In this document: piece by piece, positions 6,392 to 13,708 of the stretch
How the letters are laid out: each line of letters begins with the position of its first letter
How positions within the stretch are numbered: the stretch's first letter is position 1
Source of the DNA: Lachnospiraceae bacterium UBA3814
Lineage (GTDB): Bacteria; Bacillota; Clostridia; Lachnospirales; Lachnospiraceae
Assembly (NCBI GenBank): GCA_002368575.1
Contig: DFEA01000107.1
Coordinates: forward strand, 1-23,806
Direction: 5' to 3'
Length of the DNA stretch: 23,806 bases
The notes under the pieces: generated by a model
Databases searched by the model: none
What the model saw: only the letters and a program-made list of their open reading frames with translations
What the model was told of the DNA's origin: nothing
Program-made: the position numbers and the translations under genes

Positions 6392-6990
6392 TCAAACACC
6401 TTAAGCTCTCTGAGCCTCTCCTTCATCATGCTGAGAGCCCTGCCCCTGTGAGATATCCTGTTTTTTTCTTCAGGCGCAAGCTCGGCAGCGGTACAGCCGT
6501 ATTCGGGAAGATAGAAGATCGGATCATACCCGAAGCCGTTTTCACCTGCCTCTTTATAACCTATCCTTCCCTCCATGGTCCCCCTTACCACCTCGCTTCT
6601 TCCATCCGGAAAGACTGCCGCGACAGCGCAGACGAACCTTGCCCCGCGCTTTTCATCCCGGGCTCCTTCAAGCCTTCTTATCAGATCCTCATTCTTCTCT
6701 TTTGGCGAGGCATCCTTTCCCAGATATCTTGCGGACAGGATACCGGGCTCCCCGTTAAGGTAATCCACCTCCAGACCGGAATCATCCGCAAGAGTTATCT
6801 CACCTGTTATCCCGCACACAGCCCTTGCCTTTATCAGGGCATTTTCCTCAAAGCTTTTTCCGGTCTCCTCAGGTTCAGTAAATACACCCGCCTCTCTCAT
6901 GGAGAGCACCTCAACACCCTGCTCTCCCATTATTGCGCGTATCTCCTTCATTTTGCCCTTATTGCCGGTTGCAAATACTATCCTTTTCAT
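6388..6990 (-). CDS. rdgB: RdgB/HAM1 non-canonical purine NTP pyrophosphatase
   Basis: The enzyme hydrolyses ITP, dITP and XTP to the monophosphate and pyrophosphate, keeping deaminated purines out of nucleic acids. Diagnostic motifs are the N-terminal FATGNKGKMKEI, the SFEENALIKA helix, LADDSGLEVDYLNGEPGILSARY, and the C-terminal GFGYDPIFYLPEYG and ISHRGRAL. The start chosen is ATG 6988-6990 (MKRIVFATGN), the usual family start. An in-frame ATG five codons upstream (7003-7005) is the alternative, but its GGAAGGA element touches the start codon and is too close. The gene heads an rdgB-yfcE operon and is preceded by an unusual leader of three hairpins. Confidence 0.95.
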   Translation of the reverse strand: MKRIVFATGNKGKMKEIRAIMGEQGVEVLSMREAGVFTEPEETGKSFEENALIKARAVCGITGEITLADDSGLEVDYLNGEPGILSARYLGKDASPKEKNEDLIRRLEGARDEKRGARFVCAVAAVFPDGRSEVVRGTMEGRIGYKEAGENGFGYDPIFYLPEYGCTAAELAPEEKNRISHRGRALSMMKERLRELKVFE

Positions 6991-7039
6991 TATACCGGTC
7001 CCCATTCCTTCCGATAAAGTCAGAGCATAAACTGATTGC

Positions 7040-7172
7040 TATCTTATGGCACCGTGAAAGACCGGTGCTCTTGAAAGATTATTAACAACCTCCGCATAGA
7101 CTCGCGAATCGTTGGAAAGCACGATTTGCTCGTTATCTTATGGCACCGTGAAAGACCGGTGCTCATAAGATA
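7040..7172 (-). repeat. 31-bp direct repeat forming tandem hairpins in the rdgB leader
   Basis: A 31-bp sequence recurs identically at 7040-7070 and 7134-7164; each copy folds as GCACCG/CGGTGC around an 8-nt loop. The right copy extends to a 14-bp stem with one bulged base (7135-7172). Between them a third hairpin with a different stem, GCGAATCGT (7104-7112) with ACGATTTGC (7121-7129), carries a similar loop. Read as minus-strand RNA the apical loops are GUCUUUCA and GCUUUCCA, both containing CUUUC. None is followed by a T-run, so they are not terminators. They lie downstream of the presumed rdgB promoter and would form its mRNA leader. Confidence 0.8.
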
Positions 7173-7173
7173 C

Positions 7174-7202
7174 ATTATACCCCATTATTTTTGTGATGGA
7201 CA
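7174..7202 (-). promoter_or_regulatory. Probable rdgB promoter
   Basis: An exact minus-strand TATAAT (7174-7179) has a poor -35 candidate, TGTCCA (7197-7202), at 17 bp. Transcription would start right at the outer edge of the hairpin array, giving a leader of about 175 nt. Confidence 0.45.
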
Positions 7203-7336
7203 GTTAATTGTGGAATCGGGTCTCACAGGGCATGGGCATGCCAAAAAGAAGCTTTTCCTTTGAACCGGCATATAAAGGTCATTATAAACCGCAATGATCT
7301 GTATATATCTGTCAAACGCAACAATACGTATACATC

Positions 7337-7365
7337 TTGACTATATCCGATTAGATAATTATAAT
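7337..7365 (+). promoter_or_regulatory. Promoter of the chemoreceptor gene
   Basis: TTGACT (7337-7342) and exact TATAAT (7360-7365) are 17 bp apart on the plus strand. This is a housekeeping sigma-A type promoter rather than a flagellar sigma-28 one. It leaves a leader of about 155 nt before the ATG at 7531, in which I see no known riboswitch. Confidence 0.7.
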
Positions 7366-7484
7366 ATTTTTGTGTGTTTTGATGATTTAGATATATCAAG
7401 TAAGCGCCCTGCTTTCCCGGATCAGAATCATCCTTCTAATACGTGTATTTTCTCGTAATCAGACCGGAATGCAGAAAAGCGCTG

Positions 7485-7506
7485 CGGAATGATCACGGAA
7501 TGATCA
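7485..7506 (+). repeat. Tandem 11-bp repeat in the chemoreceptor leader
   Basis: CGGAATGATCA occurs twice back to back (7485-7495 and 7496-7506), 24 nt before the start codon. Each unit contains a TGATCA palindrome. It may be a regulator site or simple slippage. Confidence 0.6.
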
Positions 7507-7530
7507 AATTCACGAAAGAGAGGGAGAAAC

Positions 7531-9267
7531 ATGGAAAGAAAAGGGAAAATCATCAGAAAGGTCGTTTCGATCGCCATCATTGTGATGGTATTTCTGGCAG
7601 TCTCACTTACCGTCATCGGTGTTCTAAGCATCAGGAATACTGTGATAGAACAGATAGAGCATACGCTTAAGGTTGCAACCTATCAACTGAAGGATGAGCT
7701 TTCAAACGAATACGACGGCGACTGGGCCTACTCTGACGGTGTTCTTTCAAAGGGCGGTGTGGATTTCAATGAAACAAAGAACATAAGCCTTAGTGATGAA
7801 CTGACGGAACAGTTTGACGGTCTCAAAAAGGAGACAGGACTTGACTATACTCTATTCTTCGGTGACACCAGAGTCCTTACTACGGTCCTTAAGGCCGGTA
7901 CCTCTGAAAGGGCAGTCGGGACCCCGGCCTCCAGTGCCGTTATCGCCGAGGTATTGAACAAGGGCAATGACTATCTCGCGGAAAATATTGATATTCAGGG
8001 CGCTGATTTTTACGGCTACTATATACCCATGCGCAATTCGGATAATTCCATCATCGGTATGATCTTCGTAGGTATGCCCTCCGCATCGGTCACGGAAGCA
8101 ATACAAAACGCAATTCTCCTTATGGGAGGCGTCGCACTCATCATTCTCCTCTGTGTTACCGGCGCGGCTCTGTTCGTTGAACGCAGGATCAGCAGAGTCA
8201 TGTCCCACATTACCGAGACCCTGCAGGAGGTGGGAAAGGGAAATCTTGCGGTAGACATGGATGATGAAATAGTCGCCCGTAAGGATGACCTCGGAATAAT
8301 CGCATACAGTACCGAATGCCTTATAAAGGAGCTCAGACAGGTAATAGGAGACGCGCATTCGCTTATGAATGATGTAGGTCATTCAAGTGATGAGCTTTCC
8401 GATTCCGCGGACCAGTCCTCTCAGGCCTCCGGTCAGGTGTCTCAGGCGGTAGATGAGATCAGCAAGGGAGCTGTGAGCCAGGCAGACAGTATACAGAACG
8501 CGGCAAGCGACACCAATGATATGGGGCACGATATCGACGGTATCATGCAGAGCATAGGAACACTTAAGGAGCAGGCGGAGGATATGCAGTCGTCCTGTTT
8601 AAGCGCTATGGAGGCTCTGGACCGGCTCATGAAGCAGAATGACGAGGTAGTAGGCTCTGTCAACGTTATCGGCGAGCAGATCCGTGCCACCAATGAAGCC
8701 GTAGGTAAGATCGCGGAGGCATCAAGCGTTATTACCGCAATTTCGGAGCAGACAAATCTGCTGTCCCTGAACGCATCCATCGAAGCCGCAAGAGCCGGTG
8801 ACGCGGGCAAGGGCTTTGCGGTAGTAGCCACCGAGATCGGCTCTCTTGCCAATCAGTCCGGTGAGGCGGCTGTCAATATAGGGCAGATCGTCAAGAATCT
8901 TGTTTCCGAATCAGAGAAAAGCGTCCAGAAGCTTTCGGAATTGAATGAAGCCTTTGCGGTTCAGGGTGAACAGCTTAATTCCACCAGACAGGATATGAAG
9001 CATATGGAGAGCGGAGTCAGAAGCGTCACGGAGGGCACCGAAAACATAGCAGAGCGTGTGGAAAATCTTAACGAGGTAAAGAACGGACTCGTAAGCATTA
9101 TAGATGATCTCTCCGCCATTTCCGAGGAGAACGCAGCCTCAACTCAGGAGACCAACGCCTCCATGCAGGAGCTCAACGCCACCTTCGAGGTGATAAGCAA
9201 CTCTGCCGGAGAGCTTAAGAGTCTCGCGGACAGGCTCAACGAGGAAATGTCCTTCTTTAAATTATAG
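7531..9267 (+). CDS. Methyl-accepting chemotaxis protein with extracellular single-Cache domain
   Basis: The 578-residue receptor senses an extracytoplasmic ligand and signals to the CheA/CheW arrays. Layout: transmembrane segment 1 at about 11-33, an extracellular single-Cache-type domain at about 40-190 (LDYTLFFGDTRVLTT, then GYYIPMRNSDNSIIGMIFVGMP), transmembrane segment 2 at about 194-217, HAMP at about 218-272, and a long coiled-coil signalling domain. The conserved hairpin tip lies around 410-440 (NLLSLNASIEAARAGDAGKGFAVVA). The Cache type resembles the sCache_3 group, some of which bind small carboxylates; the ligand here is unknown. A GAGGGAG ribosome binding site supports the start. 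The gene is monocistronic, with its own promoter and a strong terminator. No CheB/CheR-binding pentapeptide ends the protein. Confidence 0.95.
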   Translation: MERKGKIIRKVVSIAIIVMVFLAVSLTVIGVLSIRNTVIEQIEHTLKVATYQLKDELSNEYDGDWAYSDGVLSKGGVDFNETKNISLSDELTEQFDGLKKETGLDYTLFFGDTRVLTTVLKAGTSERAVGTPASSAVIAEVLNKGNDYLAENIDIQGADFYGYYIPMRNSDNSIIGMIFVGMPSASVTEAIQNAILLMGGVALIILLCVTGAALFVERRISRVMSHITETLQEVGKGNLAVDMDDEIVARKDDLGIIAYSTECLIKELRQVIGDAHSLMNDVGHSSDELSDSADQSSQASGQVSQAVDEISKGAVSQADSIQNAASDTNDMGHDIDGIMQSIGTLKEQAEDMQSSCLSAMEALDRLMKQNDEVVGSVNVIGEQIRATNEAVGKIAEASSVITAISEQTNLLSLNASIEAARAGDAGKGFAVVATEIGSLANQSGEAAVNIGQIVKNLVSESEKSVQKLSELNEAFAVQGEQLNSTRQDMKHMESGVRSVTEGTENIAERVENLNEVKNGLVSIIDDLSAISEENAASTQETNASMQELNATFEVISNSAGELKSLADRLNEEMSFFKL

Positions 9268-9282
9268 ACGCCAAGGGGAATG

Positions 9283-9323
9283 AGCCGCCGAAAGGAAGGG
9301 GTCAGCAAAGCTGACCGGCGGCT
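9283..9323 (+). other. Two-part hairpin in the chemoreceptor 3' UTR
   Basis: An outer stem, AGCCGCC (9283-9289) with GGCGGCT (9317-9323), encloses an asymmetric internal loop and an inner stem, GGTCAGC (9300-9306) with GCTGACC (9310-9316). It lies 15 nt after the stop codon and just before the terminator, and may protect the mRNA 3' end. Confidence 0.6.
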
Positions 9324-9329
9324 TACGTG

Positions 9330-9368
9330 CGAGTAGGGTATGACTTTGTCATCCCTACTCGTTTTTTT
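9330..9368 (+). terminator. Strong rho-independent terminator of the chemoreceptor gene
   Basis: CGAGTAGGG (9330-9338) plus ATGAC (9340-9344) pairs with GTCAT plus CCCTACTCG (9348-9361): 14 bp, one bulge, a 3-nt loop, then seven T (9362-9368). The convergent small membrane protein gene ends inside it (stop at 9355-9357). Confidence 0.93.
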
Positions 9369-9612
9369 CCTCGTCCCCGGTCACAGCTTTTTCTTTTATG
9401 ATGATATTTTCCACATCCTTTTTATCCTGCTTCAGCGGATTTCGTTTAAGATAGATCAGACCGGCCGCGATCATGGCAAAAAGCCAGCTTACGACAACGG
9501 CGGCAATAATATGCCCTTTATTGTATTCCGGAGTTACATACACCATAAATCCCGCCAGTAATCCGCTTAATATCCACGCTATGATAAATACGATCAAAGC
9601 CACAATGTCCAT
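9355..9612 (-). CDS. Small membrane protein with two transmembrane helices
   Basis: The 85-aa product has two hydrophobic helices, about 3-26 (VALIVFIIAWILSGLLAGFMV) and about 36-56 (AAVVVSWLFAMIAAGLIYL), followed by a charged tail of about 28 residues rich in Lys, Asp and Glu. The upstream AAAGAGG is rather far from the ATG (about 14 nt). It is convergent with the chemoreceptor, and its last codons lie in that gene's terminator. No family is recognised and function is unknown. It could share a transcript with clpA, which ends 65 nt upstream, since no terminator is seen between them. Confidence 0.7.
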   Translation of the reverse strand: MDIVALIVFIIAWILSGLLAGFMVYVTPEYNKGHIIAAVVVSWLFAMIAAGLIYLKRNPLKQDKKDVENIIIKEKAVTGDEEKNE

Positions 9613-9677
9613 TTTATATCTTTAAAACCTCTTTCTGACCCCGACATCATAATATAAACAACACAGCAGAGTGACCG

Positions 9678-11921
9678 CTACATAACACGGTACTCTTCCG
9701 CCCTGAACTCCCCGTCACGGATGGTAAGCCTGAGACCTCCTCCGTCCTTCAGCGTCCCGAAAAGGATCTCGTCCACAAACAGAGGTTTTACCTCATTGCG
9801 GATCACCCGGTCGATCTCTCTCGCACCCATCTCCCGGCTGATCCCCCTCTGTCTTATGAGCCTTCTCGCTTCTTCCCCGACGCTGAATTCTATCCCTTTG
9901 CTCTTAAGCAGCCCGGAAAGCTCCGAAAGCTTTTTGTCCACTATCCTTTCTGCCATATCCTCATCCATCCCGTGGAAGCAGACTATCTTATTAAGACGAT
10001 TCCTGAATTCCGGCTGGAAGGTCCTTTTGATCTCCTCCATCAGCGCGCTGTCATCCTGAAAGCCCGCGTTAAAGCCAATGCTTTTCTTACCGATCAGGCT
10101 GGCTCCGGCATTGGAGGTCATGATCAGTATCACATTCCTGAAATCCGCCTTCCTGCCCTGATTATCCGTAAGCGTTGCATAATCCATCACCTGCAGCAGC
10201 ACATTGAAAATGTCGGGATGCGCCTTCTCGATCTCATCAAGCAGGAGTACACAGGAAGGCGCTTTGCGGATCTCCTCGGTCAGAAGTCCGCCCTCTTCAT
10301 ATCCAACGTAGCCCGCAGGTGAGCCTATGAGCTTGGAAACTGCATGCTTTTCCTCATATTCACTCATATCAAAGCGCACAAGCTTTACTCCGAGCTCGGC
10401 GGAAAGGCACCTTGCCACCTCCGTTTTTCCCACTCCTGTAGGACCGGCAAACAAAAGACACGCAAGGGGCCTGTTCTCCTCAGACAGCCCTGCCCTTGAC
10501 AGCTTCACGGCATTTACCACCATGGAGACCGCCTCATCCTGCCCGAAAATATGCGAAAGAAGCCTTTCCTCAAGTGTCCTGAGGGATGACAAAGCATCAC
10601 CCTCCAGGGTTTCCACCGGCACCCTGCAGATATTTGTCAGTATCTTGAGCATCACTTCCTTATCCACTGTCTGCGGCTCTCCCTCAAGAGGATAGAGCTT
10701 ACGGTAGGCTCCTGCCTCATCCATCAGGTCGATGGCCTTGTCCGGAAGAAATCTTTCGTTTATATGCTTTGCGCTCATGGAAACCGCATACTCTAAGACC
10801 CCCTCCTCATAACGGACCCCGTGATAGGCTTCATACCTGTCCTGAAGGCCCTTTAATATCTCAACGGTCTCCTGCTGTGAGGGCTCGGCTATCTCCACCT
10901 TCTGAAACCTTCTGGCAATGCTTTTGTTTTTCTCGAAATACTTTTTATTCTCCTCAAAGGTCGTGGCCCCGATAAAGCGGATGTGTCCGTCGCTTAAATA
11001 AGGCTTCAGGAGATTTGCGGCATCAAAGGAGCCTTCGCCTGTCGCACCCGCACCTGACAGATTATGTATCTCGTCAATAAAGATGACGGGCTTCTCCTCC
11101 TTTGCCACAGAGGACAGTACTCCCTTAAGACGTTTCTCGAATTCGCCCCTGTACTGAGTCCCCGCAAGCATCCCTCCAAGCTCAAGGGAGAACACCCTGC
11201 TTCCCGCCAGGGCAGGGGGCACCTCACCCTTTACTATTCTTTGCACCAGACCGTAAACTACCGCAGTTTTCCCTACTCCCGGCTCTCCTATGTACAGAGG
11301 ATTGTTTTTATCGCGTCTGCAGAGGATCTCCATTGTGCGCCTTAACTCCGCCTCCCTTCCGATAAGCGGATTGACATCGGAGAGCGTATCGTTTAAGCAG
11401 GGGGCGAAGAGCTGCTGCATAGTATCCGCGGTCTTCTCCTCACGTCCTGCTCCGGCAGCCACCACAGGTCTTTCAGGCACCGCCTCCATATTATCCTGCA
11501 TAAAGCGGATCAGCTCAACAGGATCGATATCCTGTTTTTTCAGATAGTAAACGGCAAAGCTTTCCGGCAGCTTTACGATCCCGTAAAAAAGATGAAGGAT
11601 CTCCACCTGCTCCCTGCCGCTGCTTGCGGCCTGCTGCCCGGCAAAATTAAGAGCCTGCGTCGCCCCGACCGACATGGGGATCTCCCTTTTGCCTGAAGAA
11701 AGATCCGTATTCCTGCGTTCCATGTAATCCTGGCACCAGGTCAGCAGATCACCCGCAAGCTCGTTCACATTTCCGCCGCACTGCTCAAGGGCCGAGGCAA
11801 AATTCTTCTCCCTGCAAAAGGCTAACAGGAGCATTTCCGGTGTGATATATTCGTATTTGTTTTCCCCCGCGAACACAGCAGCGTTATGAAGGATATGCAT
11901 AGTCTCATTCGAAATGTTCAT
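9678..11921 (-). CDS. clpA: ClpA, AAA+ unfoldase of the Clp protease
   Basis: The 747-residue protein is the ATP-driven unfoldase that feeds substrates to ClpP. Layout: Clp N-domain repeats (about 1-145), AAA-1 with Walker A GEPGVGKT (212-219) and Walker B VIFIDE (279-284), and AAA-2 with Walker A GPTGVGKT (493-500), Walker B VLLLDE (558-563) and sensor MTSNAGA. A C-terminal D2-small domain follows. SIGF at 614-617 matches the IGF/IGL loop that docks on ClpP. There is no long M-domain between the AAA modules, which favours ClpA over ClpC/ClpB. Its ATG follows the clpS stop with no gap and uses an AGGAGG inside clpS, so the pair is coupled. A ClpA-ClpS pair in a Firmicute is less usual than ClpC but is found in Clostridia. 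Confidence 0.95.
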   Translation of the reverse strand: MNISNETMHILHNAAVFAGENKYEYITPEMLLLAFCREKNFASALEQCGGNVNELAGDLLTWCQDYMERRNTDLSSGKREIPMSVGATQALNFAGQQAASSGREQVEILHLFYGIVKLPESFAVYYLKKQDIDPVELIRFMQDNMEAVPERPVVAAGAGREEKTADTMQQLFAPCLNDTLSDVNPLIGREAELRRTMEILCRRDKNNPLYIGEPGVGKTAVVYGLVQRIVKGEVPPALAGSRVFSLELGGMLAGTQYRGEFEKRLKGVLSSVAKEEKPVIFIDEIHNLSGAGATGEGSFDAANLLKPYLSDGHIRFIGATTFEENKKYFEKNKSIARRFQKVEIAEPSQQETVEILKGLQDRYEAYHGVRYEEGVLEYAVSMSAKHINERFLPDKAIDLMDEAGAYRKLYPLEGEPQTVDKEVMLKILTNICRVPVETLEGDALSSLRTLEERLLSHIFGQDEAVSMVVNAVKLSRAGLSEENRPLACLLFAGPTGVGKTEVARCLSAELGVKLVRFDMSEYEEKHAVSKLIGSPAGYVGYEEGGLLTEEIRKAPSCVLLLDEIEKAHPDIFNVLLQVMDYATLTDNQGRKADFRNVILIMTSNAGASLIGKKSIGFNAGFQDDSALMEEIKRTFQPEFRNRLNKIVCFHGMDEDMAERIVDKKLSELSGLLKSKGIEFSVGEEARRLIRQRGISREMGAREIDRVIRNEVKPLFVDEILFGTLKDGGGLRLTIRDGEFRAEEYRVM

Positions 11922-12227
11922 CTATGCCTCCTCTACAGTCATACGGAAGGGAAAGCCTTCTGCCTTGGCCCTCTCCATGGCCTTTGCCACCTTTGTCACG
12001 GCTATGTCATACGGATATTTTCCGACCACGGCTCTTCCGCTCCTGTGAACGGAAAGCATCAGACCCTCAGCCACCGCATCCTCCTTATGAAATATGGTCT
12101 TCAGAATATCCACGACAAATTCCATGGTCGTAAAATCATCATTCAGCATGATAACATGATAGAGATGCGGTTCGCGGACCTTCTTCTGTATTATTTCCTT
12201 TACACTGCTTTCCGATTCAGTCGGCAT
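11922..12227 (-). CDS. clpS: ClpS, N-end-rule adaptor of ClpA
   Basis: The 101-aa protein has a flexible acidic N-terminus and then the ClpS core: YHVIMLNDDFTTMEFVVDIL (about 23-42) with the N-D-D-x-T/F-T-x-M-E-F-V signature that forms the N-degron pocket, and later the H-R-x-G-x-A-V-x-G-x-Y segment and the E-G-F-P-F C-terminus. ClpS delivers proteins with destabilising N-terminal residues to ClpA. A GGAGG lies about 10 nt before the ATG. The gene directly precedes clpA with no gap. Length and motifs are normal. Confidence 0.95.
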   Translation of the reverse strand: MPTESESSVKEIIQKKVREPHLYHVIMLNDDFTTMEFVVDILKTIFHKEDAVAEGLMLSVHRSGRAVVGKYPYDIAVTKVAKAMERAKAEGFPFRMTVEEA

Positions 12228-12260
12228 AAATGTTTATCCTCCATGTTTTACGATCGTTAA

Positions 12261-12313
12261 AAGCCGGCAGCTTCGGGAATCAAATACCCCGCACAACGCT
12301 TCTCCGCCGGCTT
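12261..12313 (-). other. Hairpin upstream of clpS
   Basis: AAGCCGGC (12261-12268) and GCCGGCTT (12306-12313) form an 8-bp perfect inverted repeat across a 37-nt loop in the clpS leader, about 33 nt before its start codon. It has no T-run next to it, so it may be a leader structure. I could not find a convincing clpS promoter. Confidence 0.4.
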
Positions 12314-12326
12314 GCTGTTTGCGGGA

Positions 12327-12362
12327 ATAAAAGGACCTTAGCCGCAGAGCCCGGTTAAGGTC
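12327..12362 (-). terminator. Terminator of the THUMP methyltransferase gene
   Basis: On the minus strand GACCTTA (12356-12362) pairs with TAAGGTC (12334-12340), followed by CTTTTATT. It lies 65 nt after the methyltransferase stop codon and separates that gene from clpS. Confidence 0.55.
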
Positions 12363-12427
12363 ATGGATAACTGTGTTATTTATCGATCATTTTTCTTACT
12401 CTGTTTCTGATACTCATGCCGCAGCAG

Positions 12428-13606
12428 TTAACACCCCGGTGAGCTGTTTCTTCCTGCCCGCTTCCTTGGAGACCCGGGAGCAGGACCAAGGAACTGGTAT
12501 ATATAAGTCTTCATCATCCCGTTGTAGATCTTTCTGTTCTTATCCGCCTTCCTGCCCATATATTTTTCCACGTCCCCGTAGCCCGTGATTATGAAGGCAG
12601 ACCAGGAATCCAGCCTCTTAAAGGCCTCTGAAAGCTCTGTATACAGCTCCGGGAGATTCTCCTTTTCTCCTATCCTCTCACCGTAGGGCGGATTGGTTAT
12701 AAGAAAACCGTACTTTTTTGGATGGCTGAGCTCCTTTACCGGGCGTTTCTGGAAATGAATAAGCTTATCCACCCCGGCAAGCCTGGCATTCTGTCTCGCC
12801 GAGGCTATGATCTCCCCGTCGCTGTCATAGCCCTGTATATCGGCGGATATATTCATGTCTATCATGGATTCCGCTTCCTCTATGGCCCTGTACCAGCTTT
12901 TCCTGTTTATTATGTTGGTAAAGGCCTCGGCGGTAAACTCCCGGTTCATCCCCGGCGCGATACCGGCCGCGATCATGGCAGCCTCTATCGGAATGGTGCC
13001 GCTGCCGCAGAAGGGATCGACAAGTATCCTGTCCCTGTGCCAGGGAGAAAGCATTATCATTGCCGCAGCCAGATTCTCCGCAAGGGGGGCTTTGCTCACA
13101 AGCTTTCTGTAGCCTCTTTTATGAAGCGACTCCCCGCTGGTATCAAGCCCGATCGTGACCATATCCTTCATCAGCGTGACCCTGAAGGGGTACGGATCAC
13201 CGCTTTCCTCAAACCAGTCCGTCTTATAGACGCCCTTAAGCTCCTCGACCATTGCTTTTTTGATTATCGACTGGATATCCGAGGGGCTGAAAAGCTTGCT
13301 CTTTATGCTTGATGCCTTGGCAACCCAGAACTTTGCATCCTTTGGAATATATTCCTCCCACCTTACGGATCTGGTGCCCTGGAAAAGCTCCTCATAGGTT
13401 TCCGCCCTGAAGGAAGCCGTCTTGATCAGTATCCTTTCAGCCGTCCTCAGAAATATATTGGCACGGCAGACAGCGGTTTCATCGCCCTTAAAGCAGACTC
13501 TTCCGTCCTCCACCGAGGTGATCTCAAGTCCCAGACCGGAGATCTCCCGTTTCAGCACTGCCTCCATCCCGAAATGGCAGGGAGCGATAAGTTCATATTC
13601 TGTCAT
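12428..13606 (-). CDS. THUMP-domain class I SAM-dependent RNA methyltransferase (RlmL/YpsC type)
   Basis: The 392-aa protein joins an N-terminal ferredoxin-like/THUMP RNA-binding region (about 1-160) to a Rossmann methyltransferase domain. SAM motif I is DPFCGSGTIPIEAA (197-210) and the catalytic motif is NPPYGER (305-311), the N-P-P-Y form used for exocyclic amino groups. Relatives such as the RlmL N-terminal module make m2G in 23S rRNA; the B. subtilis homologue is YpsC. It was formerly annotated as an adenine-specific DNA methylase, which the THUMP domain argues against. The target base is not shown by the sequence. No clear ribosome binding site precedes the ATG. It stands alone between the SHOCT-like gene and a terminator. 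Confidence 0.9.
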   Translation of the reverse strand: MTEYELIAPCHFGMEAVLKREISGLGLEITSVEDGRVCFKGDETAVCRANIFLRTAERILIKTASFRAETYEELFQGTRSVRWEEYIPKDAKFWVAKASSIKSKLFSPSDIQSIIKKAMVEELKGVYKTDWFEESGDPYPFRVTLMKDMVTIGLDTSGESLHKRGYRKLVSKAPLAENLAAAMIMLSPWHRDRILVDPFCGSGTIPIEAAMIAAGIAPGMNREFTAEAFTNIINRKSWYRAIEEAESMIDMNISADIQGYDSDGEIIASARQNARLAGVDKLIHFQKRPVKELSHPKKYGFLITNPPYGERIGEKENLPELYTELSEAFKRLDSWSAFIITGYGDVEKYMGRKADKNRKIYNGMMKTYIYQFLGPAPGSPRKRAGRNSSPGC

Positions 13607-13645
13607 ATAAAATACTCATAAACGTATTCAGCTGCCGATCATAAA

Positions 13646-13663
13646 CAAATGGCGCACCATTTG
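13646..13663. other. Short perfect inverted repeat between two minus-strand genes
   Basis: CAAATGG (13646-13652) and CCATTTG (13657-13663) enclose a 4-nt loop. On the minus strand TTTAT follows, so it may be a weak terminator for the SHOCT-like gene, or an operator of the methyltransferase gene 40 nt downstream. Confidence 0.5.
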
Positions 13664-13708
13664 GCGCATATCAGAGCGGCAGCCGGTGTAATAAACGGTA
13701 AAAGGGAC

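Noticed and set aside
7040..7164. CRISPR array
   Set aside because: Only two copies of a 31-bp repeat with a 63-nt interval that itself folds into a hairpin, and no cas genes; this is a structured leader.
7366..7530. Possible c-di-GMP or other riboswitch before the chemoreceptor gene
   Set aside because: The conserved bases and stems of the GEMM-type riboswitch are not present; only a tandem repeat is seen.
7852..8852. Minus-strand open frames opposite the chemoreceptor gene
   Set aside because: These are antisense shadows of a strongly conserved chemoreceptor; no ribosome binding sites or protein-like features were seen.
12722..13312. Plus-strand 196-codon frame opposite the methyltransferase
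   Set aside because: It is an antisense shadow; the minus-strand frame has full SAM and N-P-P-Y motifs.
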